This document shows, piece by piece, positions 1 to 9,083 of a stretch of DNA of 64,000 nucleotides (position 1 is its first letter; every line of letters starts with the position of its first letter). Source of the DNA: Clostridium paraputrificum (lineage in GTDB: Bacteria > Bacillota > Clostridia > Clostridiales > Clostridiaceae); NCBI RefSeq assembly GCF_900447045.1, contig NZ_UAWH01000005.1:806001-870000 (forward strand), written 5' to 3'. Position numbers and translations under genes: made by a program. The notes under the pieces were generated by a model. It worked only from the letters and a program-made list of their open reading frames with translations, made no database searches and had not been told where the DNA came from.

Positions 1-682
1 GAAATATTCTAATAAAGAATGGGAAAAGACGGTTATCATAGTAGAATTCATATTTAGTATATTCAAATAGAAGTTCTAGCATAGTTTGATCCTTTAATAA
101 GTAAAGGACAAATAAAACTACTATAGAAGACAGTAATAAGTGAATTCTATATTTTTTTAACTTTTCTAAGTATTCTTTTTTGAACATCATTCCAACTACA
201 AAATAAGGTAAAAAGAAAAAAGTTCTTGAGACACTAGCATAGCTACCAACACTATCATCAAAACCTATAGCTAAAGAAACAATTAATGATAGTATAAGCC
301 ACTTTTTCTTATCCTTTATATAATCTGATAAAATGTACCAGAATATTAAAGATAATAAATACCACATAGTCCATTGTGGTGTGAAAAATTCTAGAGTTAA
401 TGAACTGCTAAATACAAATCTATTTAAAAGATAGTAGAAAATTTGTACACATAAATATATCTTGAATATTTTTATTACTTTTTCTTGAGTTGTTCTTTTG
501 CTTTTTGTGCAAAAATATCCTGAAACAAATGTAAATAGGGGCATATGGAACATGTATAGTACCAGTAAGAAGTAATGTGTGTTTAAACAAGACGGTTGTG
601 CATGTTCTAAAGAGTTCCCTATAATTACAGAAATAATTAAAAAGGCTTTAAGATTGTCAAAATAATAATCCCTGGTTTTAAT
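1..682 (-). CDS. Acyltransferase family 3 membrane protein (C-terminus outside window)
   Basis: The reverse strand is open from about 682 to the window edge, giving some 227 residues without a stop. The protein is strongly hydrophobic with at least six membrane segments. It begins with a YYFDNLKAFLII motif, the usual start of the acyltransferase-3 / fucose O-acetylase-like family, followed by a GNSLEH segment where relatives have a GH catalytic region. Such enzymes acetylate cell-surface sugars at the membrane. No ATG, GTG or TTG sits in the right place. A strong ribosome site (AGGGGAGGGG, about 690-698) is followed by ATT ATT ATT AAA ACC, so initiation at an AUU codon (680-682, spacing about 8) is inferred. 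The next ATG would remove the first membrane helix. The exact acceptor is unknown. Confidence 0.75.
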   Translation of the reverse strand, partial: MKTRDYYFDNLKAFLIISVIIGNSLEHAQPSCLNTHYFLLVLYMFHMPLFTFVSGYFCTKSKRTTQEKVIKIFKIYLCVQIFYYLLNRFVFSSSLTLEFFTPQWTMWYLLSLIFWYILSDYIKDKKKWLILSLIVSLAIGFDDSVGSYASVSRTFFFLPYFVVGMMFKKEYLEKLKKYRIHLLLSSIVVLFVLYLLKDQTMLELLFEYTKYEFYYDNRLFPFFIRIF

Positions 683-828
683 AATAATCCCCTCCCCTTG
701 TATATAAAATATTACATAAATATTACAAAACAATGTCAATTATATTACTTGAATTATATTTGTCAATATAAATAGAAGAAGTAATATTACATAAGTTAGT
801 AAAATAATATTAATAGAGGGTGATGGAT

Positions 829-1632
829 ATGTGGTTTAAGAACTTATTTAAGAGAAAAAAAAGTAATACTATTAAACAAGAAAATAAAAATATAACTACT
901 GTTGCATTTGTTGCTTTAGAAAATAGAGAACTTCCTAACAAAAGTAACTTTAAAGATTATTTAGATGATAAATTTAACATAAGAATATTTATTAATAAGT
1001 GGAAAGAGGATATAGGAACTATAGATATAGAAGATAAACAGGTAATAATAACGTTAATGCCACATCCAATTGATTGGGATGAGATTAATCAATCTTGTGA
1101 AAGGGCATGGTACTTTAAACAAGCAAGAAGTAAGATGAGTAAGCATACTGCACATTTAGTTATATCTATTAATGGAAGGTTAGATGAACAAGTTAGGAAT
1201 TGTATCTTACTAAGCAAGGTAATAGTAGCTATAATAAATTCTACTAATGTATTAGGAGTATATTGGTATAATATACAAACAATAAGGTCCCCGGAGGAAT
1301 TTGAAAATAAAATTGTAAGTTTAGATGAAGAAAGTCTTCCTATTGAATTATGGGTGGACATAAGAATGCGAATGAATGGAAACTTTAAACAGGATATCTA
1401 TACTGTAGGAATGGATAAGCTAGGCTTAAAGAATATTGAAATACTTAATTGTAAATTAGATTATTATATTTTATATATTTTTGTGTATGAAGTATGTTTG
1501 AATATGGTGTCAAAATGTTATGAGTATAGAGAAAAGGATATAATTGAAGAAGGAAAATATAAGTTCCAAGTTGAATATAATAAAGGATCAATAATTGATA
1601 ATAAAGAAGTAATAAATTTTATTTCGTTATAA
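829..1632 (+). CDS. DUF4261-type protein
   Basis: This is a soluble protein of 267 residues with a basic N-terminal stretch (KNLFKRKK). The segment VIITLMPHPIDWDEI and the later HTAHLVISI motif match the DUF4261 pattern as I remember it: a MP-x-P-I-PW segment followed by H-x-AH-hh-V-S. Function is unknown; some relatives occur near immunity or toxin genes, but nothing here supports that. I chose ATG 829 rather than GTG 820 or ATG 823, because GAGGGTG (816-822) is the ribosome site and only 829 has workable spacing. It is divergent from the acyltransferase and lies 13 bases before the hydrolase gene, so the two may be co-transcribed. Confidence 0.7.
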   Translation: MWFKNLFKRKKSNTIKQENKNITTVAFVALENRELPNKSNFKDYLDDKFNIRIFINKWKEDIGTIDIEDKQVIITLMPHPIDWDEINQSCERAWYFKQARSKMSKHTAHLVISINGRLDEQVRNCILLSKVIVAIINSTNVLGVYWYNIQTIRSPEEFENKIVSLDEESLPIELWVDIRMRMNGNFKQDIYTVGMDKLGLKNIEILNCKLDYYILYIFVYEVCLNMVSKCYEYREKDIIEEGKYKFQVEYNKGSIIDNKEVINFISL

Positions 1633-1645
1633 AGGAGGAGTGTTT

Positions 1646-2212
1646 ATGGATTCAGTCTTATTTATAGTTGATATGAACAATGGTTTTGCAAGAGAAGGGG
1701 CATTATCAAGTGAACGAGTAGAGAAAATAATACCTAATATAGTAAAGGTGATAGAAGAATTTAAAGATAATGGGGATAGAATTGTGGCATTTACAGATAG
1801 TCACAAAAAGGATGCAGCTGAATTTAAGAGTTTTCCACCTCATTGTGTAGAAGGTACAGCAGAGTGTGAATTGGTAGATGAAATTAAGGCATATGAAGAA
1901 GATATGAAGGTTATAAAGAAAAATTCTACAAATGCATTTTTGGAAGAAGAGACACAAATAGAAGTAAATGACTTAATTAATAAAGGCGTTAAGAAGTGGT
2001 ATGTTACTGGATGTGTAACTGATATTTGTGTAAAACAATTTACTTTAACATTAAAAACATACTTTAATAAAGAAAATTTAGATATGGATGTTATAGTAAT
2101 TAAAAATTGTGTAGATACTTTTGATGCACCTGGTCATAGTGCAGAGGAAATGAACAAATATTCTTTTATGGATATGTTACAAGCTGGTATAGAAGTAATA
2201 GAAGAGTTTTAG
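1646..2212 (+). CDS. Isochorismatase-family cysteine hydrolase, nicotinamidase-like
   Basis: The fold and triad of the isochorismatase/nicotinamidase family are visible: Asp in VDMNNGF near the N-terminus, Lys in VIKKNSTNAF, and the nucleophilic Cys in GCVTDICV. A metal-site-like DSHKKD segment and a PPHCVEGT motif resemble nicotinamidases, which hydrolyse nicotinamide to nicotinate in NAD salvage. The length (188 residues) is normal. ATG 1646 is preferred over GTG 1640 because the ribosome site AAAGGAGG ends at 1638. Substrate is inferred from motif resemblance; other amidase substrates are possible. Confidence 0.82.
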   Translation: MDSVLFIVDMNNGFAREGALSSERVEKIIPNIVKVIEEFKDNGDRIVAFTDSHKKDAAEFKSFPPHCVEGTAECELVDEIKAYEEDMKVIKKNSTNAFLEEETQIEVNDLINKGVKKWYVTGCVTDICVKQFTLTLKTYFNKENLDMDVIVIKNCVDTFDAPGHSAEEMNKYSFMDMLQAGIEVIEEF

Positions 2213-2245
2213 GAGAAGATTTTTAGTAATCTCCTCCTTTTAATT
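2209..2245 (+). terminator. Probable terminator after the cysteine hydrolase
   Basis: An imperfect hairpin (AGGAG...GATT / AATCTCCT) is followed by CCTTTTAATTT. It begins at the stop codon of the hydrolase gene. Confidence 0.5.
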
Positions 2246-2338
2246 TATGAATAAGTTGTGTCAATTGAATTAAAGATAAAAAAATATTATAATCTATAAA
2301 AGAGAAATAAAATGTAGCAGAAAGTTAGAGGAAGAGTA

Positions 2339-2974
2339 ATGATTAAAGCAATATTATTTGATTTAGATGGAACACTATTAGATACTAATGAATTAATTTA
2401 TAAGTCATTTTTCCATATGTTTAAAGAGGTATTAGATATAGAATTGCCTAAGACTGAAATAACTAGATTATATGGAAAGCCTTTAGAGAGATCTTTAGAA
2501 AAGTATGCAAACAATAGAGAAGAATTAGAAAGAATGATTAATGAATATAGATCCTATAATGCAGATCATCATGATGAAATGTGCGCACCATTTGAAGGGG
2601 TTATGGAACTACTTCAAACTCTTAATAGTAAAGGAATTAAGTTAGGAATAGTGACTTCTAAAAGAAAGGCAGTAGCTGAAAGAGGAATGATGCTTGGTGG
2701 CATACTTGAATATATGGATGTTATAATATCACCAGAGTCTACTACAAAGCATAAGCCAGAAGGAGAACCAGCTATGAAAGCTTGTGAAATATTAGGGGTA
2801 GAGCCTAAAGAAGCAATTATGGTTGGGGATAGTAGTTATGATTTGTTATGTGGTAAAAATGCAGGATGTTTTACTTGTGGAGTTGAATATACTGCTTTAG
2901 ATATTAAAGATTTATTAGATGTAAAGCCAACATATATGGTTAAAAAACCTACTGATATTTTGGAACTTGTATAG
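2339..2974 (+). CDS. HAD-superfamily phosphatase, PpaX-like
   Basis: All four HAD motifs are present: DLDGTLLDT (nucleophile and acid Asp), VTSKRK, KPEGEP with the conserved Lys, and VGDSSYDL. The helical cap after motif I and the GTLLDTNELI sequence resemble pyrophosphatase PpaX, which hydrolyses the PPi released by HPr-Ser-P phosphorolysis; phosphoglycolate phosphatases are close relatives. The length (211 residues) fits. ATG 2339 follows AGAGGAAGAG. The downstream ArsC-like gene starts 9 bases after the stop, so the two probably form one transcript. There is no hprK neighbour, so the PpaX assignment is tentative. Confidence 0.75.
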   Translation: MIKAILFDLDGTLLDTNELIYKSFFHMFKEVLDIELPKTEITRLYGKPLERSLEKYANNREELERMINEYRSYNADHHDEMCAPFEGVMELLQTLNSKGIKLGIVTSKRKAVAERGMMLGGILEYMDVIISPESTTKHKPEGEPAMKACEILGVEPKEAIMVGDSSYDLLCGKNAGCFTCGVEYTALDIKDLLDVKPTYMVKKPTDILELV

Positions 2975-2982
2975 GAGGGTAT

Positions 2983-3330
2983 ATGAACGTACAAATATTT
3001 GGAGCTAAGAAGTGTTTTGATACTAAGAAGGCGGAAAGATTCTTTAAAGAAAGAAGAATAAAGTATCAATTAATAGATATGAAAGAAAAAGGTATGAGTA
3101 AAGGTGAGCTTTCTTCTGTAAAATCAGCTGTAGGTATTAATGAATTAATTAATACAAAAGCTAAAAATTATTCAAAATCAAACTTAGGTAATATAAGAAG
3201 TGCAGAAGTTAAAGAAGAAATATTATTAAAGGATGGAAGCCTTATTGTTACACCTGTAGTTAGAAATGGGAAAAAAGCCACAGTTGGTTATAAACCTGAA
3301 ATATGGAAAGAATGGATAGATAGTGAATAG
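2983..3330 (+). CDS. ArsC/Spx-family thioredoxin-fold protein
   Basis: A small 115-residue protein starts VQIFGAKKCFDTKKAERFF, the ArsC/Spx N-terminus with a single Cys at about residue 12 and no CXXC. The C-terminal PVVRNGKKATVGYKP motif matches the TPhhR-x-G...hG signature of ArsC-like proteins. These act either as glutaredoxin-type reductases or, as Spx, as RNA polymerase partners. The lack of a second N-terminal Cys makes the classic Spx redox switch unlikely. It lies directly downstream of the HAD phosphatase with its own AGGAGGGT ribosome site. Function cannot be fixed further. Confidence 0.75.
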   Translation: MNVQIFGAKKCFDTKKAERFFKERRIKYQLIDMKEKGMSKGELSSVKSAVGINELINTKAKNYSKSNLGNIRSAEVKEEILLKDGSLIVTPVVRNGKKATVGYKPEIWKEWIDSE

Positions 3331-3344
3331 ATTAAAAGTAGGAA

Positions 3345-3383
3345 TAACCTCTGGCAATAAAGTTGCTAGAGGTTACTTTTTAT
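3345..3383 (+). terminator. Rho-independent terminator, arsC-like gene
   Basis: The 13-base arms TAACCTCTGGCAA (3345-3357) and TTGCTAGAGGTTA (3363-3375) pair with one mismatch and are followed by CTTTTTATT. The hairpin overlaps the 3' end of the opposing Nudix gene. Confidence 0.85.
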
Positions 3384-3938
3384 TAAATCATTGAGTTTTT
3401 GATGAAATTTATCATAGAGTTTTATCATTTTATCTTCAGTACAAGCATTATGAATTTCTGAAATAGGTATCCATTTAACACCCTTAGTTTCTTCTTCATT
3501 TAGAATAAGCTTAGTGTTTTCATCTCCCTCAAATAGGTAAGCTACTGAAAGATGAAGGTGAGGCGAAACGAATTTTCCTTTTTTATAATGGCCTTCTACA
3601 GTAAGAATATCAAGAGAAAAGATGTTTGGAATAATTAGGTTTAGGTTTTGAATTCCTGTTTCTTCTTTTGCCTCTTTTATAGCAATATGTAGTAAGTTAT
3701 CATCACCATCAGCATGTCCGCCAGTCCAAGACCAAGAATTATAGATTCTATGATAAATCATAAGAACTTTATCTCTAGTTTTGTTTAAAATATAGCCAGA
3801 ACTTGTTATATGCATTATTTCATTGTCTCTAGTTAAAATATTACTATGATTTCTTATTGCATCTAAAATTATTTTTTTATCTGACTCTTCTTGTGCGTTA
3901 AAGGGAACATAGTTTTCAATTTCTTTAATCCAGTTCAT
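3366..3938 (-). CDS. Nudix hydrolase
   Basis: A 190-residue Nudix protein. The box reads GHADGDDN...AIKEAKEETGI, with the metal-binding EAxEExG core intact but the first Glu of the consensus replaced by Asp and the Arg by Lys. Nudix enzymes cleave nucleoside diphosphates linked to other moieties; the substrate cannot be read from sequence. There is some resemblance to IPP-isomerase-like Nudix proteins in the SWTGGH lead-in. I chose ATG at 3938 rather than the ATG at 3950 because the ribosome site GGAGG (about 3943-3947) lies between them. Confidence 0.85.
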   Translation of the reverse strand: MNWIKEIENYVPFNAQEESDKKIILDAIRNHSNILTRDNEIMHITSSGYILNKTRDKVLMIYHRIYNSWSWTGGHADGDDNLLHIAIKEAKEETGIQNLNLIIPNIFSLDILTVEGHYKKGKFVSPHLHLSVAYLFEGDENTKLILNEEETKGVKWIPISEIHNACTEDKMIKLYDKFHQKLNDLIKSNL

Positions 3939-3992
3939 TGTAACCTCCATAATAGTAGAAACTCAAAGTTTTAACCTTGAGTTTCAATATGA

Positions 3993-4571
3993 TTATTTCT
4001 TCTTTTTTTTCTTTCTAACGGAATAACCAAAGCTACCTAAGCTCTTTTTTGTCATTGGATAGTATTCTCCATGACAATAATTAATTAAGTTTGCTTCTTC
4101 AAAATGAATTTTCCCTTTTTCATCCATTAAGCTTTCGTCAATATGTGAACATAAAACATCTGCAATAATTAAATCGTGAGTTCCTAAGGGAATAATTTGT
4201 TTAACCTTACATTCTATTGCAACGGGACATTCATCTATATATGAGGCGTTAATTTGCCTACATTCCTTCATTGTAAAGCCCATTTCTTTAATTTTATCAT
4301 TTGTTCTACCACTTTTAACACCACAATAATCTACAGCTTTAGTCATATTTGAGTGGGGCATATTAACCACAAATTCCATAGACTCTTTTATATATTCATA
4401 GGATAATCTATGAGGTCTTACAGATATAGAAAGCATTGGTGGTTTAGTACATACTGTACCAGCCCAAGCTACTGTAAATACATTTTCTTTTCCTTCTTTA
4501 TTTTTAGAAGTGATTAAAACCACTGGAACTGGATTTAAAACTACACTTCCTTTGAAATCCATTTTGCTCAT
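3993..4571 (-). CDS. Flavin reductase family protein (FMN-binding split barrel)
   Basis: The protein matches the flavoredoxin / flavin reductase-like family: PVPVVLITSKNKEGKEN at the start, the FTVAWAGTVCTKPPMLSISV core and the FVVNMP segment that binds FMN. These cytoplasmic proteins carry FMN and pass electrons from NAD(P)H or redoxins. The length of 192 residues is typical. An unusual feature is the C-terminus RKKKKKK, encoded by an A-rich stretch. The gene stands alone with its own ribosome site (GAGGAG), 42 bases from the Nudix gene on the same strand, so they may be co-transcribed. Confidence 0.82.
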   Translation of the reverse strand: MSKMDFKGSVVLNPVPVVLITSKNKEGKENVFTVAWAGTVCTKPPMLSISVRPHRLSYEYIKESMEFVVNMPHSNMTKAVDYCGVKSGRTNDKIKEMGFTMKECRQINASYIDECPVAIECKVKQIIPLGTHDLIIADVLCSHIDESLMDEKGKIHFEEANLINYCHGEYYPMTKKSLGSFGYSVRKKKKKK

Positions 4572-4622
4572 ATAAAAACTCCTCTGTATTAATACTCTTT
4601 TGTTATCCCGTAAATTATAGCA

Positions 4623-6920
4623 TTAAAAATTATTTTTAGCTATTACAAGTTGTCCTATTGATATTCCACCATCATTTGTAGGAATGTCTTTATGGGTAAG
4701 AACTTTAAAATTTTTCTTCTTAAGTTCATAATAGGTATTATTAAGTATAAAGTTATTTTGAAATACCCCACCACTTAGAGCAACTACATTAATATTAAAA
4801 TCTAACCTGAGGAATTCACACATCTTTACAATATAGTTTACTATGGTTGAATGAAATCTTAAGGATATTTTTTCAATAGGAATTTTATTTTCTATATCTA
4901 TAAGGATAGAGTTTATAATTTGGAGTGGAGAGATAATATATACTCCATTATCATCTTTAATATTAAAATCATATCCAATATCTAAGGCTTCTGTTTCTAA
5001 AATTGACTCTAGCATTATTGCAGCTTCTCCTTCAAAAGATGAATTGTGACAAAGGTTAAGAAGTGATGAAACTCCATCAAATAATCTTCCCATACTAGAA
5101 GAGGGATAAGATTTTTTAGGGTCAGAAAGTAATTTATATATAATATCATAAGTTTTTTTATAATTAGTATCTAAAATCCCCTTAGTCCTATTTAAATCTA
5201 TGTTGTACAGATATGATAGGGCAATTTTATAGCAATCTCTAAGACTTGAATCTCCGCCTAAGAATCTAACATAGTCTAAATGTCCAACTCTTTTATATTC
5301 TTTTAAATTACAAATGAAAAATTCGCTTCCCCAAATAGAGTTATCATCCCCATATCCTGTTCCGTCAAAAGCCACACCAATTACTTTTTCGCTATATTTG
5401 TTGTCTACCATGCAGCTTACTATATGAGCATGATGATGTTGCACTCCTAAAGTAGGTATATTTAAAGAACTTGCATATTTACTACTTTCATAATCAGTAT
5501 GCAAATCATGAACAATTAATTTTGGATTTATTTCAAATAATTTTTTATAGTGTTCTATATTGCTTTTAAATCTTTCTAGAGATTCATAGTTAATTAGTTC
5601 TCCATTATGAGGTCCTTGGTATATATAATTTCCCTTAGAAATAGCAAAGGTGTTTTTCATGTCACCACCTACAGCAAGAATTTCTTTTGAATCTTTATAA
5701 AGAAGAGGGAGAGGTGCATATCCACGACCTCTTCTAATAATCATATTTTCATAAGTGGTACATTTTATTATGGAGTCATCTAAGGGTAAAAATATATCTC
5801 TATTATTCATTAGGAAAAAGTCGCAAAATTGTCCAAGGTTATCTATAGCTTTTTTGTTTTCAAATTCTAAAGGAAGTCCAGATAGATTTCCTGACGTCAT
5901 AATAAGAGAGTCTATATCAGTGGTCTGAAATATTAAAATTTGAAGAGGAGTAGATGGTAGCATGACTCCTAAATAATTATTATTTGGAGCAACTATATTT
6001 GGTAAGGAGTTATTCTGTTTTTTATTTAAAAGAACAATGGGACGTTCTTTACTTAATAAAAGTTGCTTTTCTGATTCATTTACATAACAAAACTTTTCAA
6101 TTGTTTGGATATCTCTAATCATAAGTGCAAAGGGCTTTGATTTTCTTACTTTTCTTTTTCTAAGGGTCATTACTGTGCTTTCAGAATAGGGAGTACAACA
6201 AAGATGGAATCCTGATAAACTTTTTATTGCAAAGATAGAGCCTTCATTTATTTTTTTAGCAAAGAAATTTATGAGTTTTTTGTTGTATCTCCATGAATTG
6301 ATTTTTTCTTCCCATATTATTTCTTGAGTAATATCTTTTCCTGAATTATCAGTTATAAAGATTTTAGGGCCACAGCTTGGACAACAATTAGGCTGTGCAT
6401 GAAACCGTCTGTTACTCATAGTTGTATACTCTTTAAAACAATCTTTACATTGAGTGAAATTAGACATGGTGGTTACTTTTCTATCATAAGGAACTCTTTT
6501 TATGATTGAAAACCTAGGACCACAATTAGTGCAGTTAGTAAATGGATAAAAATATCTCTTATTATTTGGATCTAAAATATCAGCTGTACAATTTTCACAG
6601 GTGCATATATCAGGTGATATAAAAATTTGATTTTCACAAGCTTTTAGACTTTCTTTAATTTCAAATGAGGTTAAGTTATAGTTTTTATCATCTTTAATAG
6701 AAATGGATTCAATTCTAGATAATTCTGGAGGGGAGGTTTTTATTTGATTTATGAAAGATGAGGTACTTTCTTTATGACCTTCAATATGTATTTCCACACC
6801 ATTACTATCGTTTAAAACCCATCCATTTAAACTAAATTTTTTTGCAATATTATATATATATGGTCTAAAGCCTACTCCTTGAACTATTCCTGTGATTTTT
6901 ATCAAATATGAATAAATCAT
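4623..6920 (-). CDS. hypF: Carbamoyltransferase HypF, [NiFe]-hydrogenase maturation
   Basis: HypF makes and transfers a carbamoyl group to HypE as the precursor of the cyanide ligands of [NiFe] hydrogenase. All domains are present in 765 residues. An acylphosphatase-like domain (about 1-90) has GIVQGVGFRPY. Two zinc-ribbon motifs (about 105-190) carry CxxC pairs such as CENC, CTNC, CKDC and CPSC. A YrdC-like nucleotide domain spans about 200-385. The Kae1-like domain contains the HHHAH metal motif, GVAFDGTGYGDD and ALSGGVFQN. Starts and ribosome site (AAGGTGGTG) are standard. No other hyp or hydrogenase gene lies nearby, so it is an orphan here. Confidence 0.95.
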   Translation of the reverse strand: MIYSYLIKITGIVQGVGFRPYIYNIAKKFSLNGWVLNDSNGVEIHIEGHKESTSSFINQIKTSPPELSRIESISIKDDKNYNLTSFEIKESLKACENQIFISPDICTCENCTADILDPNNKRYFYPFTNCTNCGPRFSIIKRVPYDRKVTTMSNFTQCKDCFKEYTTMSNRRFHAQPNCCPSCGPKIFITDNSGKDITQEIIWEEKINSWRYNKKLINFFAKKINEGSIFAIKSLSGFHLCCTPYSESTVMTLRKRKVRKSKPFALMIRDIQTIEKFCYVNESEKQLLLSKERPIVLLNKKQNNSLPNIVAPNNNYLGVMLPSTPLQILIFQTTDIDSLIMTSGNLSGLPLEFENKKAIDNLGQFCDFFLMNNRDIFLPLDDSIIKCTTYENMIIRRGRGYAPLPLLYKDSKEILAVGGDMKNTFAISKGNYIYQGPHNGELINYESLERFKSNIEHYKKLFEINPKLIVHDLHTDYESSKYASSLNIPTLGVQHHHAHIVSCMVDNKYSEKVIGVAFDGTGYGDDNSIWGSEFFICNLKEYKRVGHLDYVRFLGGDSSLRDCYKIALSYLYNIDLNRTKGILDTNYKKTYDIIYKLLSDPKKSYPSSSMGRLFDGVSSLLNLCHNSSFEGEAAIMLESILETEALDIGYDFNIKDDNGVYIISPLQIINSILIDIENKIPIEKISLRFHSTIVNYIVKMCEFLRLDFNINVVALSGGVFQNNFILNNTYYELKKKNFKVLTHKDIPTNDGGISIGQLVIAKNNF

Positions 6921-7052
6921 TGTAGAACACCACCTTAAGACGAATTAATAATATAAATTTTACCATATAAATATGAATTTTTTGTAAATAAATTAGTTCT
7001 CTATATAGAATTTGAAAAAAATGTCGAAAAATATACAGAGGGAGGTTTTTCT

Positions 7053-9059
7053 ATGATTTTTAAAGATAAAAAATTAAAAACAAATTTAAAGAGTTTTAGA
7101 GGTCAGATAATTAAATTATTAATTATATGTACCTCAATACCAATAGTAACATTAGGTATATCATCAATAATATTATTCAAAAATTCAAGTGATAATGAAT
7201 TTAAGAAGAGTGCTAAAAGTATTGATATGGCTGTAGAACAATTGGTTAATGAAAAGTTTGACGGAATTCAAAATATAATGGATATTGTTATAAAAAGATT
7301 AGAGAAAAATTCAAGTAAAGAAGAGTTGGAAAAAGACCTTATACTATTAGCAGAAGGGGATAAAGATGCTAAGTCTGCATTTATTTATGAAACTAAAAGT
7401 AAAGCAACATTAATTTATCCACATGTTGAAATACCTTCGAATCTTGATTCTACAACAAGAGAGTGGTATATAAAAGCAAAAGAGGCAAATGGACAGTTAG
7501 GAGTGTCTAATGTATATAAAGATATTATGACTGGAAAGAATATGGTTACTTTATCTAAAGCTCTAATAATAAATGGAGAGGTCCAAGCTGTTCTGGGCGT
7601 AGATTTTGATATTGAAAGTATTTCAAATGCTTTGAGCAATATTACTTTTGGTAATAATGGGATATGTAGTATTATTGATGCTAATGGAATAACAATTGCT
7701 CATCCTAATAAGGAGTATATTGGAAATAGTGATATTTCTGAAAGTAAAGTGTGGGAAACTATAAAGAATGAGGATAGTGGATTAGTTAAAGGAACAGCTG
7801 GATCAGAAACTATATATAATTTTGGCTTTACAACTTCAGATATTACAGGATGGAAAGTAATGCTTGAAGTTCCAAGTACTGATTTAACAGAAAATATAAA
7901 GAAGTTTATTACTACAATTATTATTACTATAATTGTGGTTTGGGTTATAGTAACTACATTAGGAAGTATATATTCAAGAAGAATGGGTAAATCTATAAAA
8001 ATTATTAAAGATGGAGTTAATAAAGCTTCTGAAGGTGATTTTTCAGAAGAAATATCTTTATCAACAGGAGATGAGCTTGAGGAACTAGCAAATAGCTTTA
8101 ATATTATGCAATATAAGATATCAGATTTAATTGGAAAGGTACAGTCCTCAATTATTGATGTATCTGATTCGTCTATTAATATATCAGAAATGAGTAATGA
8201 TGTTGCTTTAGCTATTGGGGAGGTTGCTAATACTGCAGAGGAAATATCAAAAGGTACAATGGAATCTGCAGAGAGTTTGACAAATGTATCTTGTAATTTA
8301 GAGGGTGTTTCTCAAGATATTAATAATATAGATAAAGAAGCTAAGGATATTAATAATAAAGCTATAGAAACAAATGCTTTAGGAGAAGATGGAATAAATA
8401 TTATAAACGTTGTAATGAGTAAGACGACAGAAACTAAAGAAAGTGCGATGGAAGTTAATAAAGTTATTTCTTTAGTGTCAGAAAGTGTAAGTAAAATTGG
8501 GGTGATGAATCAAGCAATATCCCAAATAACTGAACAAACTAATCTTCTTGCTTTAAATGCAGCTATAGAAGCAGCGAGAGCTGGAGAGGCTGGAAAAGGT
8601 TTTGCTGTAGTTGCTGAAGAGATAAGAAAGCTTGCAGAAGAAACATCAAAATCAGCAAAAGAGATAAATGAAGTGGTTCAAGAAGTATCATTAAAAGTTA
8701 ATGTAGCAGTAGATACAGTTAAAAATACAAATGAAACTGTGGAAAGCCAACAGAATGTTATCTTAGATGCTGAAAAAATATTTAATAATATTATTAGTTC
8801 TGTTAAGGAGCTTACAAGTAAGGTTTATAACATATCAAATGCTTTAGATGAAATGGCAGAAAAGAAAGATGATTTAGTAAATCAAGTACAGAATTTATCT
8901 GCAATAGCTGAGGAGACAGCAGCAGGAACAGAAGAAGTATCTGCATCTTGTGAAGAAGTATCTGCATCTTCAGAAGAATTTACTGTTTATGCAAGTAAGC
9001 TTAAAGATTTAGGTAAGAATCTCGAAAATGAGGTAAATGTATTTAAGTTAAAAAAATAA
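7053..9059 (+). CDS. Methyl-accepting chemotaxis protein with Cache sensor
   Basis: A 668-residue membrane receptor. An N-terminal membrane helix (about 20-42) leads into an extracellular double-Cache-like sensor (about 45-280, with REWYIKAK and VLGVDFDI motifs typical of dCache). A second helix follows (about 286-306), then HAMP and a cytoplasmic signalling domain. The hairpin tip [20 protein letters not shown] is perfectly conserved, so it can engage CheA/CheW. The ligand is unknown. It is monocistronic, between a divergent hypF and a convergent carboxypeptidase gene. Confidence 0.94.
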   Translation: MIFKDKKLKTNLKSFRGQIIKLLIICTSIPIVTLGISSIILFKNSSDNEFKKSAKSIDMAVEQLVNEKFDGIQNIMDIVIKRLEKNSSKEELEKDLILLAEGDKDAKSAFIYETKSKATLIYPHVEIPSNLDSTTREWYIKAKEANGQLGVSNVYKDIMTGKNMVTLSKALIINGEVQAVLGVDFDIESISNALSNITFGNNGICSIIDANGITIAHPNKEYIGNSDISESKVWETIKNEDSGLVKGTAGSETIYNFGFTTSDITGWKVMLEVPSTDLTENIKKFITTIIITIIVVWVIVTTLGSIYSRRMGKSIKIIKDGVNKASEGDFSEEISLSTGDELEELANSFNIMQYKISDLIGKVQSSIIDVSDSSINISEMSNDVALAIGEVANTAEEISKGTMESAESLTNVSCNLEGVSQDINNIDKEAKDINNKAIETNALGEDGINIINVVMSKTTETKESAMEVNKVISLVSESVSKIGVMNQAISQITEQTNLLALNAAIEAARAGEAGKGFAVVAEEIRKLAEETSKSAKEINEVVQEVSLKVNVAVDTVKNTNETVESQQNVILDAEKIFNNIISSVKELTSKVYNISNALDEMAEKKDDLVNQVQNLSAIAEETAAGTEEVSASCEEVSASSEEFTVYASKLKDLGKNLENEVNVFKLKK

Positions 9060-9083
9060 GGAAGGGGTTAACCCTTCCTTTTT
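9058..9083. terminator. Bidirectional terminator between MCP and dac genes
   Basis: AAGGAAGGG and CCCTTCCTT flank a short loop. T residues follow on the plus strand and the A-rich upstream side gives T residues on the minus strand, serving both convergent genes. Confidence 0.8.
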
